A DNA stretch of 64,000 nucleotides from JAKFWF01 sp031367505 (GTDB taxonomy: Bacteria > Pseudomonadota > Alphaproteobacteria > Rhizobiales > Hyphomicrobiaceae), in contig JANLPY010000303.1 of NCBI GenBank assembly GCA_031367505.1, positions 18,944 to 82,943 on the forward strand. The letters run 5' to 3'. This document shows, one piece after another, positions 37,741-47,271 of this stretch; the stretch's first letter is position 1, and each line of letters begins with the position of its first letter. The position numbers were made by a program, and so were the translations under genes. Under the pieces are notes generated by a model. It was not told the DNA's origin. It saw only the letters and a list, made by a program, of their open reading frames with translations, and did not search any database.

Positions 37741-38448
37741 ATGAAACTCTCCATTCGCCGTGCGAACGATCGCGGCCACGCTAACTTTGGCTGGCTTGAC
37801 AGCCATCACACCTTCTCGTTCGGCGAGTATCATGACCCGCGCCACATGGGGTTCGGGCCACTACGCGTCATCAATGACGACCGCGTGGCGGGCGGCGGTG
37901 GTTTTCCTACGCATCCGCACCGTGACATGGAGATCATATCGTATGTAATCGAGGGCGCGCTCGAGCATAAAGACAGCACAGGCACCGGTTCGGTCATTCG
38001 GCCCGGCGATGTGCAACGCATGTCGGCTGGCAGCGGCATCCGGCATAGTGAGTTCAACGCGTCCAAAACCGAGCCCGCTCATTTTCTCCAGGTTTGGATT
38101 TTGCCTCAGAAGCATGGCATCGCGCCTGGCTACGAGCAGAAAGCTTTCTCCAAGGCCGACAAGGACGGTCGATTGAAGCTAGTGGGCTCGCACGACGGTC
38201 GTGAAGGCTCGGTGACGATCCACAACGACGTTGATCTGTACGCCAGTAACGTGCGGGCCGATGACAAGCTGGTTCATACCATCCGTCCGGGGCGCATCGT
38301 GTGGCTGCAAGTTGCGCGCGGTAACGCCCGTCTCAACGGCGCATTGGTGATGGCTGGCGACGGCGCTTCGGTCTCCGAAGCCGGCAGCCTCGAGATTCGA
38401 GGTGTGGCGGACGGTGCCGAAGTATTGTTGTTCGACATGGCCGCTTGA
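37741..38448 (+). CDS. Pirin family protein (YhhW-like cupin)
   Basis: Bicupin of 235 residues; YhhW-type pirins have quercetinase activity in vitro. The ATG at 37741 starts MKLSIRRANDRGHANFGW, the family N-terminus. Metal ligands are two His in THPHRDME and His and Glu in GIRHSEFN. The longer open frame upstream overlaps the preceding small gene and is not used. Convergent with the universal stress gene. Confidence 0.92.
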   Translation: MKLSIRRANDRGHANFGWLDSHHTFSFGEYHDPRHMGFGPLRVINDDRVAGGGGFPTHPHRDMEIISYVIEGALEHKDSTGTGSVIRPGDVQRMSAGSGIRHSEFNASKTEPAHFLQVWILPQKHGIAPGYEQKAFSKADKDGRLKLVGSHDGREGSVTIHNDVDLYASNVRADDKLVHTIRPGRIVWLQVARGNARLNGALVMAGDGASVSEAGSLEIRGVADGAEVLLFDMAA

Positions 38449-38465
38449 GCATCGAGTTCGATGTT

Positions 38466-38975
38466 CTAAGCCAACGACTTCACGTCTTCCAATGTGAGAT
38501 TGCCCGGTACGATCGTTATTGGAATGGGAAAGGTCCCAGCGGTCTTTCCCACCGCCAATGACGACACTAGCGGTCCCGGCCCCTTCGAATCAGCCGAGGC
38601 GCCGAGCACCAGGATCGCGATATCCTGGTCATCCTCGATCAACTTGATGATCTCCTCAGCAGGCTTGCCTTCGCGGATGACCTCGTCGCTGACAATGTCA
38701 TCGAACCCGGCCAGCGCGAGCTTGCGGCGAAACAGCCGGAAGAGTGCCTTGGCTTTTGCGGTCTCTTCCTCAACCTGAATTTGCCGCACGCCAGCCCAAT
38801 GCTGATAGTCCTGCGGCTCGATCATGTAGAGTAGCAAGATGGTGCCAGCCGAATGACTGATGCGGCTCGCAGCGAAATAAAGTGCCGCCTCAACTTCCGT
38901 ACTCTCATCGACGACCACGAGGTACTTGCGCTTGTGGCCCGGATCGTAAGCGGATCGTTTGTTTTGCGTAGGCAT
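38466..38975 (-). CDS. Universal stress protein family
   Basis: UspA-fold protein of 169 residues starting MPTQNKRSAYDPGHKRKYLVVVDE. ATP-binding type signature appears as LVLGASADSKGPGPLVSSL (GxxGxGxxxSS-like). Cytoplasmic nucleotide-binding stress protein. It lies 93 bp downstream of trpS on the same strand, a neighbourhood common in Rhizobiales. Confidence 0.9.
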   Translation of the reverse strand: MPTQNKRSAYDPGHKRKYLVVVDESTEVEAALYFAASRISHSAGTILLLYMIEPQDYQHWAGVRQIQVEEETAKAKALFRLFRRKLALAGFDDIVSDEVIREGKPAEEIIKLIEDDQDIAILVLGASADSKGPGPLVSSLAVGKTAGTFPIPITIVPGNLTLEDVKSLA

Positions 38976-39068
38976 AACTTTAACGTTGCCATGAGTTGAC
39001 CGTCCGGGCAATTCGCCCAGACGAAATTATTTTCTAGTTGGGATGAATCGCACCGAGCGCCGGCCGGA

Positions 39069-40133
39069 CTACTTTCCGATAAAGCCCACGATACTACGGG
39101 CCTCGCGGTAAATCGGCGCGGCGATGACCCGCGCTCGATCCGCGCCGTCCGCCAAGATACGGTCCATTTCGCCCGGATCCGACACGAGACGGCGCATTTC
39201 CCCACCGATCGGCCCAAGCTTGGCCACGCACAAATCGCGCAATGCGGTCTTGAATACCGAGAACGATCCACCGCCGAACTCACTGAGCACCGACGCTTTG
39301 CTAATGCCGGACAGCGCCGCATAGATCCCGACCAGATTATCGGCCTCGGGTCGCGGAGCGAGCCCTGCTTCTTCGGTTGGCAAAGGCTCTGGATCGGTTT
39401 TGGCCTTTTGGATCTTCTTGGCAATCGTATCGGCATCATCTGTCAGATTAATCCGCGATAGGTCCGAAGGATCCGATTTTGACATCTTTTTCGTACCATC
39501 GCGCAGGCTCATGACGCGAGTGGCTGGCCCAGTGATCACCGGCTCCGGCTGTGGAAAGAATAAGCCATCCTCAAATCCCGCAGCGTCGATCTGGCTGCGG
39601 AAATCGTGATTGAACTTCGCCGCGATATCACGTGCCAATTCCAGATGCTGCTTTTGGTCCTCGCCGACGGGTACGTGCGTTGCGCGATACAACAGAATGT
39701 CCGCCGCCATCAGCACGGGATAGTCGTACAGCCCGACCGATGCGCGCTCTTTCTCTTTGCCGGCCTTGTCCTTGAACTGGGTCATCCGATCGAGCCAACC
39801 CAGCCTTGCGACACAATTGAAGATCCAGGCAAGTTGGGCGTGCTCGGCGACCTGTGATTGATTGAACAGGATGCTCTTTTTCGGGTCGATACCGCACGCG
39901 ATATAGGCCGCGGCGACCTCGCGCGTGGTGGCCTGCAGCACGGCCGGTTCCTGCCACATGGTGATGGCGTGCATATCGACGACGCAATAAATGCACTCGT
40001 ATTCATCCTGCATCCGCACCCAATTGACCATCGCGCCAAGGTAGTTGCCGAGGGTCAAATTGCCGGACGGCTGCATGCCGGAAAATACACGGCCAGCAAA
40101 TCCGGGAGGCGTGAAGGGCTTAATCGTCGTCAT
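39069..40133 (-). CDS. trpS: Tryptophan--tRNA ligase
   Basis: Class I aminoacyl-tRNA synthetase, 354 residues from the ATG at 40133 (MTTIKPFTPPGF). HIGH-type motif PSGNLTLGNY, the AIDMHAIT-like segment VVDMHAITM and the KMSKS loop (KKMSKSDPSD) are present. An ATG nine bases earlier is also possible. The 95-bp gap to the broken AlgE gene upstream separates it from murJ, with which it is otherwise usually adjacent. Confidence 0.96.
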   Translation of the reverse strand: MTTIKPFTPPGFAGRVFSGMQPSGNLTLGNYLGAMVNWVRMQDEYECIYCVVDMHAITMWQEPAVLQATTREVAAAYIACGIDPKKSILFNQSQVAEHAQLAWIFNCVARLGWLDRMTQFKDKAGKEKERASVGLYDYPVLMAADILLYRATHVPVGEDQKQHLELARDIAAKFNHDFRSQIDAAGFEDGLFFPQPEPVITGPATRVMSLRDGTKKMSKSDPSDLSRINLTDDADTIAKKIQKAKTDPEPLPTEEAGLAPRPEADNLVGIYAALSGISKASVLSEFGGGSFSVFKTALRDLCVAKLGPIGGEMRRLVSDPGEMDRILADGADRARVIAAPIYREARSIVGFIGK

Positions 40134-40228
40134 GGGTCGCATATCCTTGGCTCGGTCAGGCAACGCAGCCTGCCGGGGCCGGGTTATCGCCCGTAGGCTC
40201 GCCCGGCGCAAGGATTGCGATCATGGGC

Positions 40229-43200
40229 TCAAAAGATGAAGTCAGCGGCGGTTACGTTCGCTGTCACTACCCCTTGAAGCTTGATCGTATCGTCCCCGAC
40301 CGTCACCAGCGCCGACCCGGCGCCATCATCCGACACAAAGATCGCAACACCCAACGATGCCGTATCGAACCCACGACCTGACAAGTCTATGAAGTCCTGG
40401 CCGCCAGCCGCGTCCGCGTCAAAATCAAGGATCGTGTCCGCACCTGAGCCCGACAACCTAAGATCGAAAACATCGCTGCCGCCGTTACCCTGGAGAACGT
40501 CGTTACCCGCACCGCCGATCAAGCGATCGCCGAAGTCGCTGCCGAGCAAATAGTCGTCACCACCAGCGCCATCGACGACAACAGCCGCGCCAGCGGAATT
40601 TGCGTAGATCCGGTTATCTTGGTCATTGCCGACGCCGCCGGTCGCCGCTCCATAGAGGATCAGCTCTTCGATATTCTCAGAAATGACAGTCGTACCAGCG
40701 ACCGTGGAAAACACACTGTCAAAGCCGCCACCCGCTAATTCTGTTATCGAGTCGAGGCCACTCTCGACAATGTAGGAATCATCGCCATCACCGCCGGACA
40801 GATTGTTGGCGCCGCTCGACCCGATGAGAATGTCGTTGCCCGCACCACCGATGAGCGTGTCGGCAAATTTACCACCGTATAGCACATCGTTACCGAGCGC
40901 GCCGTCGAGCGTAACCGGCTCATCGGCGGAGTTGCCGATCAGCAGATTGTCTTCTGCGTTACCAACGCCACTATTGGCCGCACCCATAAGAACCAGTGTT
41001 TCGATGTTATTCGCTAAGGTCGTCGTACCCGACGCTGCAGAAAACACAATGTCGCGCCCACCCCCGGCGGCCTCGATCACGGTATCGAGCCCGCTCTCCA
41101 GCACATATACGTCGTCTCCAGCACCACCATTCAAAACATTTGCGCCGCCCAGCCCGAGCAAGACGTCGTTGCCGTTTCCGCCCTGAAGCAGATCGGCGAA
41201 TGTGCCACCGTAAAGTATATCATTGCCGTCTTGGCCATCCAGACTGACAGGCCCGAGTGCCGATACGCCAACGAGCAAGTTGTCCTGCGCACTGCCGACG
41301 CCACCGTTCGCCGCGCCGTACAAGATCAATTGTTCGACATTGGTTGCAAGCGTGGTCGTGCCGGCCATGTTTGAAATGACCGTATCGGTACCACCGCCGG
41401 CAAGTTCGACCACTGTATCCAACGCGCGCTCGACGTAGAACGTGTCGTTGCCAGCGCCGCCGTCGAGTGTATTGGCGCCGCCATGCCCAAGCAACGTATC
41501 GTTGCCAGCACCGCCGTTCAGCGTGTCGTCACTTGCCCCGCCGTAGAGATAATCGTCGCCCGCACCACCATCCAAGACGACCGGACCGATCGCGTCCACA
41601 GCCCAGATTGCGTTGTTGCCAGAATTACCGGCGCCACCCGCAGCGGCCCCCTGAAGGATCAATTGCTCTACATTTGCGGCCAGCGTCGTCGTGCCGGCAA
41701 ACGTTGTAATGACCGTATCGTAGCCAGCCGTCGCACCCTCCGTAATCGTGTCTAACCCACCCGATAGGAAGTAGACGTCATTGCCGGTACCGCCTGCGAG
41801 CGTATTGATGCCGCCACCCGCGATCAGAGCATCATTGCCGGCGTTGCCCGATAACGTGTCGTTACCCACGCCGCCGATGAGCACGTTGTCGAGAGAATTT
41901 CCAGTCCCGTTGAAGTTACCGCCGCCGGTATAGATCAACTGCTCGACATTGGACGATAGCGTAAGCGATGCGAGCGTTGTCGTGACCGTGTCGTAGCCGG
42001 AGCTGAGCTGCTCCACGATCGTTGCCCCGATGCCGTCGACGACGTAATGATCGTTACCGGCACCGCCCGCGAGCCGATCCGTACCTCCCCCGCCGCTAAG
42101 CGTGTCGCCGCCAGCCCCGCCGTTGATCGTATCGTCGCCGAGACCGCCCGATATAAAATCGCTACCCGGTCCGCCCGTGAGTACTTCGTTCGCCGGACTG
42201 CCGGTATGATCTAGCGTTGACGTCCCGCTGGTCAACAACACGACGCCTGTCGACATTCCAACGATGCTATTGCCGGTGACGAGCGTGTGATCAACCGCAC
42301 CCGCGCCTTCGCGCACCCCATAAGTCGCGGCAGGGGTCACTGTCTCGGTGATCGAGTTGCCGGTGACGAGATTGTAGCTCGACGAGTGGATCGTGCCGGA
42401 CGCCCCTGCAGTATCATCGAGTTCTACGATATAAACCTCAGCGTTGCTGCCGGCCGTCGGGGATACGTTGATACGCGAGTTGTCGGTAAGCGTGTTATCT
42501 TCGATCGTGATATGCGACGCGCCTTGCAGGCGAATACCGTTGCGGCCGTTGTCGTGGATATCGACACCGCTGATCAAGACGTCGTTCGCATAGGCGACAC
42601 GGATGCCGTCCGATGCGTTGCCCGAAATCTCGCCACCCTCGATCAAGAGGTTGGAAGGAGCTGCAATATTATCGCTTCCACGTTGGATGACGATGCCGGC
42701 GCCACCGTTGTCGCGCGCGATGTTATCGGCAAAGAAACAATCGTTCGTCGTCGTGACTATATTGAAGCCATGGCGATCGTTGGCTACTGCCTCGTTGCCA
42801 GTAAACACGCCTTCGACTTGGAAATCGAGAGTGAACCCGTCGAGTCCATTGTGCGAGGCGACGCTGTCCTCGATCGTTAAACGATAGGTCTGCTCGTGCG
42901 GATCGAAACCATATCCCTGGCAGTTTGTCGCTTCGACACGAAGAATATAGACATCGGCACAGGCATCAGTACCACCCGGAGTGACGCCGCAATAGAAGCC
43001 ATCGGTTTTAGCCGTTGGATTGTGAGCACGATTGCCATCGAGTGTCAGATCCGCCAGACCAAAATTGTTGGTCACTTCGCCCGATGGTCTTGGCCGTCGA
43101 GCACCCGCAATGTCGAAGCGCCGATCCCATCACCCTTTAGGAGCACGTTTTCCAGTAGCCTGACGCCACCCGTCGAAGGGTCTGCGCCCGCGCTAATCCC

Positions 43201-43449
43201 GAATACTCCCGCCGGCACATAGACAATGCCGCCGCCGGCATCGTGTGCCAATTGGATAACGTGCTGAATGATGGCTCGATTGTCGAAGCTTGCGCTGGCG
43301 ACGGCACCGTAGTCGACGATGTTGAACACGCCGGCGCCTGACGCTGGAGCACCGGCGGCGAAGAAAGCAATCGGCGGTTGATACGCGTAGACAGCATGCA
43401 CCGGCGCATCGTCCGCGGTAACGTTAGCTCCGGCAGTTTCAAGCGGCAT
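40229..43449 (-). pseudogene. AlgE-type mannuronan C5-epimerase with RTX modules, broken by a frameshifting deletion
   Basis: Two frames together code a secreted alginate C5-epimerase. The first (43449 to 43072) has VFNIVDYGAVAS and GGGIVYVPAGVFGISA, then stops after VLDGQDHRAK. The second resumes at PSGEVTNNFGLADLTLDGN near 43081 and holds the catalytic GYGFDPHEQT (Tyr, Asp, His) and NDRHGFNIVT (Arg) of the AlgE A-module. Compared with AlgE, about nine residues between DGxD and PSGE (including a conserved Lys) are missing, a loss of about 28 bp that also shifts the frame. A right-handed beta helix is followed from about 41,755 to 40,430 by RTX modules, ending in a C-terminal type I secretion-like tail (TAADFIF). 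No transporter genes are nearby. Confidence 0.85.
40430..41755 (-). repeat. Tandem 333-bp RTX modules (111 residues each)
   Basis: The L-D-(T/S) start of successive modules falls at 41755, 41422, 41089 and 40756, exactly 333 bp apart three times. Each module reads roughly LDTxxExAGGGxDTV, then GTTTLAxNVExLxLxGAA, GVGNxxDNxLxG and several GGxGNDxLxG nonapeptide calcium sites. The fourth module degenerates into the C-terminal tail. A shorter related unit precedes them. Confidence 0.85.
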
Positions 43450-43554
43450 AACGCATGCTCACACGGCAATATGGGTTCCGAGGCACATGCGCTCCCGGCA
43501 AGTGAATTCACGCCATATTAAACGATGAGCACTGAATAAACGTTAATAACTCGA

Positions 43555-45132
43555 TTACCGGCGCGAGAAGGTGCGCCGGAACTGACCGAGACGGAGCACG
43601 CCCGTCACATGAATCAGGGTAAAGAACACGATAATGCCCAGCAGGATTAGTAAACCCATCGCGCCGAATTTTATCGGCACGATTTGGCGGGCGTCTAGAT
43701 AGGGCGCAAAGTACGGCAGCAGAAACCACAGAACCGCACCCATTACAAAGCTGGCCATCGCAATCAGCGGTAAGTTCTTGTTAAGCCGCGCGTCCGATTT
43801 GAAGTGGTCGCGCTTAACAAGCCCGTGCCACAGCTGCAGCGCATTGATCCAGCCGGCGAACGTCGTTGCGATCGCAATGCCGAGATGAGGCATCACCCCG
43901 ATGCGTGAGAAAACGGCAAACAACGAAAGTGACGCGACGACATTGATTGCGAAATTCATGCCCGCAAAGCGCATCGGCGTTTTTGTATCCTGCCGAGCGA
44001 AATATCCGGGTTGGAAGACTTTTTGGATGACGAAAGCCGGCAATCCCAAGGAGAAAATTGCAACTGCCATCGCGGTCGGTGGAACGTCGGCAGCCGTAAA
44101 TGCCCCGCGCTGAAACAGCACCGATATCAATGGGTTTGCGAGCACCAAAAGGGCCACAGCCGCCGGAACGGTCAGCAACAACGCAAACTCGAGCGAACGA
44201 TTTTGCCCATCCAGCGCTGCCACTTCATTTTTCTGCGATAAATGCCGCACCAGATCGGGCAAGAGGACAACGCCGATCGCCACGCCGACGACCCCCAACG
44301 GCAACTGATACAGCCGATCGGCATAGTAGAGGAACGCGCGGGCGCCATCTTGGAAGGACGCAATGATGCCGCCGATCAAGAGATTGATTTGAGTTATGCC
44401 ACCCGAAACAACGCCCGGCACACCAAGCGATATTAGGCGACGGACGTCCGGTGTCATACGCGGCCGGCGAAATCCCAATCCCATCCCAGCGCGGTAGGCT
44501 GCGATCGCCAACATCAAAAGCTGCGCAATACCAGCGAGCGTGACGCCCCAGGCCAACAAAATTCCAGCTTCATTCGCACCCGAAACGTTCAGATACACGG
44601 CAACGATCATGACCAGGATGAGAATGATATTGAGCAAAATTGGTGCGCCGGCTGCCGCAGAAAAGCGGCCCAGCGCGTTCAGCACCCCCGACAGCAAGGC
44701 GACCAGCGATAGGCAGATCAGATAAGGAAACGTGATCTGCGTCATCGTGATCGACAGGTTGAATTTGTACGGCGTATCGCTGAAGCCCGGCGCGATCGCG
44801 TACATCAACCACGGCATTGCAACGATCGCCGCTACCGAAAGCAATAAAAGGACGACAAGCAATCCAGCGAGTGCTTCCTCGGCGAACACCCGCGCTTTCG
44901 GTTTCCCTTCGGTCGCCAATTTGGCTGTAAACAATGGCACAAAGGCCGAATTGAAGGCGCCTTCACCAAACAACCGCCTAAAAAGGTTCGGGAATTGGAA
45001 GGCAACGACAAACGCGTCGGCCGCGGGCCCGGTGCCCAAGACGCGGGCGATCAGGATATCGCGGCCAAAGCCGAGGATGCGACTGATCATCGTCAGTCCG
45101 CCAACAGTCGCGAATGCGCGGTATAGTTTCAT
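43555..45132 (-). CDS. murJ: Lipid II flippase MurJ
   Basis: Polytopic membrane protein of 525 residues (14 helices expected) starting MKLYRAFATVGGLTMISRILGFGRDILIA, the MVF/MurJ opening. GEGAFNSAFVPLF and the other conserved charged residues in helices 1, 2 and 8 appear present. It flips lipid II for peptidoglycan synthesis. In Rhizobiales murJ normally lies directly before trpS; here about 3.3 kb of AlgE-type sequence separates them. Confidence 0.96.
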   Translation of the reverse strand: MKLYRAFATVGGLTMISRILGFGRDILIARVLGTGPAADAFVVAFQFPNLFRRLFGEGAFNSAFVPLFTAKLATEGKPKARVFAEEALAGLLVVLLLLSVAAIVAMPWLMYAIAPGFSDTPYKFNLSITMTQITFPYLICLSLVALLSGVLNALGRFSAAAGAPILLNIILILVMIVAVYLNVSGANEAGILLAWGVTLAGIAQLLMLAIAAYRAGMGLGFRRPRMTPDVRRLISLGVPGVVSGGITQINLLIGGIIASFQDGARAFLYYADRLYQLPLGVVGVAIGVVLLPDLVRHLSQKNEVAALDGQNRSLEFALLLTVPAAVALLVLANPLISVLFQRGAFTAADVPPTAMAVAIFSLGLPAFVIQKVFQPGYFARQDTKTPMRFAGMNFAINVVASLSLFAVFSRIGVMPHLGIAIATTFAGWINALQLWHGLVKRDHFKSDARLNKNLPLIAMASFVMGAVLWFLLPYFAPYLDARQIVPIKFGAMGLLILLGIIVFFTLIHVTGVLRLGQFRRTFSRR

Positions 45133-45192
45133 GATGCTGGGGAGTAGCTGAGCCAGGGTGCTACGGCAAGAGTTGCCATCGCGATCTACACA

Positions 45193-45969
45193 TCAGCCGC
45201 CGATGTCTGGCGTCTCGTGTGCTGCAAGGGCCGGAAGCGGCCATCCGATTCGTCCGAACCCTGGCAACTTGATTGCAGGATGAAAAAGATCGACACCCAA
45301 CACCAATCCCAGAGCATTGACCTCGATACCCTCGGCGCGACCGGCACTGATCCCGAGCAAGCCAAAAAACGACACTTGATAGCCGGTGCCACTGGGAGTC
45401 GGGCCGAACCAGCGCCCCACGATCCGCCAATCTTTACCGATTGCCGTAGGTGGCAGAGCAATGCCGATACCCGGCACGCTTTCCAACACGTATGCGACGA
45501 AAGAATTCGAGTTTGGACCCGGCCATAGCGAGTAATCTCCGCTCCGATTGTACGGGTAAGCCGCAATCGCTGCTCGAATCTTAGGGATGAGCACCTCGGC
45601 CGCGGCGCCTTCAACCGCACCGAGAAGTTCTGGCGTATGGCCATACCAGCGGCCATCCGGCGCCCACCCGTTTTGTCTTACGGGTTGGCCCCAGGCAACT
45701 TTGTCGAACCGGCTGTAACGAGCGGCACCCTTTTCCTTGACAACGATCCATGTGTGATGGGCGAGCGCGCCTCGCCAACTACCGACGCGACCGGCATAAA
45801 CATGGACCAATGCCTCGGGCTTAGCGGCCGCGGCTGGCAACAGTCCGGCACTCGACCAGTCGGCTTGGGCCCAACCCTGACCGTGATCTGACGCCTTCCA
45901 ATAGGCGGCGTGCAGTCCGAGGGGCAGCAGGAACAATATGAAATAATAGCCAACGATGGTTTTCAGCAT
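45193..45969 (-). CDS. DUF3750 family protein
   Basis: Protein of 258 residues, one N-terminal hydrophobic segment (MLKTIVGYYFILFLLPLGLHA) and a conserved domain with HVYAGRVGSWRGALAHHTWIV, YSLWPGPNSNSFVAYVL and KLPGFGRIGWP, which is DUF3750. The His and Cys/Ser-like arrangement and the NSNSFVAYVL segment resemble NlpC/P60-related papain-like folds, though that is speculation. Likely periplasmic. 60 bp downstream of it is the murJ start on the same strand. Confidence 0.85.
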   Translation of the reverse strand: MLKTIVGYYFILFLLPLGLHAAYWKASDHGQGWAQADWSSAGLLPAAAAKPEALVHVYAGRVGSWRGALAHHTWIVVKEKGAARYSRFDKVAWGQPVRQNGWAPDGRWYGHTPELLGAVEGAAAEVLIPKIRAAIAAYPYNRSGDYSLWPGPNSNSFVAYVLESVPGIGIALPPTAIGKDWRIVGRWFGPTPSGTGYQVSFFGLLGISAGRAEGIEVNALGLVLGVDLFHPAIKLPGFGRIGWPLPALAAHETPDIGG

Positions 45970-46073
45970 GGCCCCAATATCTAATAGGAAGCGGCGGCAA
46001 CAAGGCAGCTTGCGCGAGGAAAGTGTTCGGTTACGTTTGCGCCGGCGATTTTAGATGGGAGCAGAATAGGCCA

Positions 46074-46592
46074 ATGCCAACAATCCGCACTGTCGCAGCA
46101 TCAGAAATGGCCAACACAATTCCGGCATTGGCCGAAATCCTGATCGATTGCGTGGAGGGCGGCGCATCGGTGAGCTTTCAACCACCGCTCACTCGCGACA
46201 GATCGGAAGCCTTTTGGCGCGGCATTGGCGATGCAGTCGAGGCCGGCACAACGCGGCTCCTGATCGCGGAACACGAAGGCCGCATCGTGGGCACCGTTCA
46301 GGTTCAGTTTGCATCCTTCGAAAACCAGCCTCATCGCGGCGAAATCGCCAAAATGCTCGTCCACCGGTCGGCGAGGCTTTCAGGTGTCGGCGCGGCTTTG
46401 ATGCTGGCCGCCGAGGACGAGGCAAAGCGATGTGGCAGGACGCTCCTCGTTCTTGATACCCAATCGGGCAGTGCTGGCGAAAAGCTATATGTCAAAATGG
46501 GTTGGACGAGGGTCGGTACAATTCCCGGCTATGCGCTCACGCCCTTCGACGGCATGTGCGATACGACCATCTACTACAAACAACTCGCCTAA
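46074..46592 (+). CDS. GNAT family N-acetyltransferase
   Basis: Acetyltransferase of 172 residues; ATG 46074 after a GAGCAGAATAGG region. The acetyl-CoA loop is in KMLVHRSARLSGVGAALM (R/Q-x-x-G-x-G/A-like), followed by the typical LVLDTQSGSAGEKLYVKMGW segment. Substrate unknown. The stop overlaps the next start as TAATG, so the two are translationally coupled. Confidence 0.9.
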   Translation: MPTIRTVAASEMANTIPALAEILIDCVEGGASVSFQPPLTRDRSEAFWRGIGDAVEAGTTRLLIAEHEGRIVGTVQVQFASFENQPHRGEIAKMLVHRSARLSGVGAALMLAAEDEAKRCGRTLLVLDTQSGSAGEKLYVKMGWTRVGTIPGYALTPFDGMCDTTIYYKQLA

Positions 46593-47221
46593 TGCAGCGC
46601 CCCCTTCAAAACCGCGTGTTACCAGACGGCTCGATTGTCGCCACGCGAGAACGCGGTACGATGATGGGAAACCGGGGCGGGGCGTTTCACACCGGCATAC
46701 AAACTCTGGGTGCAAGGCACTGGCATTCCCGGCAGTGGATCTGTTGTGTTCTTGAATTCAAGAACCGGCGTAGACAGGTGATGCAGCCGCGACGCTACAC
46801 CGAGTTATTCTTCCTCGACGAAGCGACCGCGCTCTCAGCCGGGCATCGCCCTTGCTTCGAATGCCGGCGCGTCGCTGCACTCGACTTTGCCACACGTTGG
46901 AATATCTGCCGGGGCGAAACAGGCCGCGCTAGAGCCGACCACATGGATCGCTTGCTTCATGCCGAGCGGCTCGACGCGAACGGTGCCAAGCGCACCTATC
47001 GGGCGACGATCGACACCTTGCCCGACAATGTCTTCTTCCATCATCGAGAAGGTGTTGCGCGAGTTGCCGGCCGCCATATTCAGGTGTGGTCACTCGGGGG
47101 GTATGGTAAGCACCTGCCGCGCCCAAAGGGCATCGAGGTCGAAGTGCTCACGCCGCGCTCGATCGTGGCAGTCCTTGGCGCGGGCTACATACCCGTGCTT
47201 CATACCTCTGCCACATCCTGA
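46592..47221 (+). CDS. Uncharacterised protein with Ada-like Cys motif
   Basis: Protein of 209 residues, not recognised as a named family. FFLDEATALSAGHRPCFECRR resembles the F-x5-A-x2-AGxRPCxxCRP loop at the end of Ada/AdaA methylphosphotriester-binding and bacterial Zn domains, but only one CxxC is in that segment; other Cys are in WICCVLEF. A His-rich second half follows (DNVFFHHREGVARVAGRH). Coupled to the GNAT gene by a TAATG overlap. Function unknown; a nucleic-acid or nuclease-related role is only a guess. Confidence 0.75.
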   Translation: MQRPLQNRVLPDGSIVATRERGTMMGNRGGAFHTGIQTLGARHWHSRQWICCVLEFKNRRRQVMQPRRYTELFFLDEATALSAGHRPCFECRRVAALDFATRWNICRGETGRARADHMDRLLHAERLDANGAKRTYRATIDTLPDNVFFHHREGVARVAGRHIQVWSLGGYGKHLPRPKGIEVEVLTPRSIVAVLGAGYIPVLHTSATS

Positions 47222-47271
47222 ATTCAGTGTTCGGCGCGAATTTGTGCCCGCCGCCTCGAGGTCCCTCTCCG

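Noticed and set aside
40430..41755. Possible CRISPR or satellite repeat
   Set aside because: The repeated units are coding RTX modules in one frame without spacers.
46500..46591. Extension of the 46592 gene upstream into the GNAT gene
   Set aside because: The TAATG overlap marks the natural start, and the extension is the GNAT gene read in another frame.
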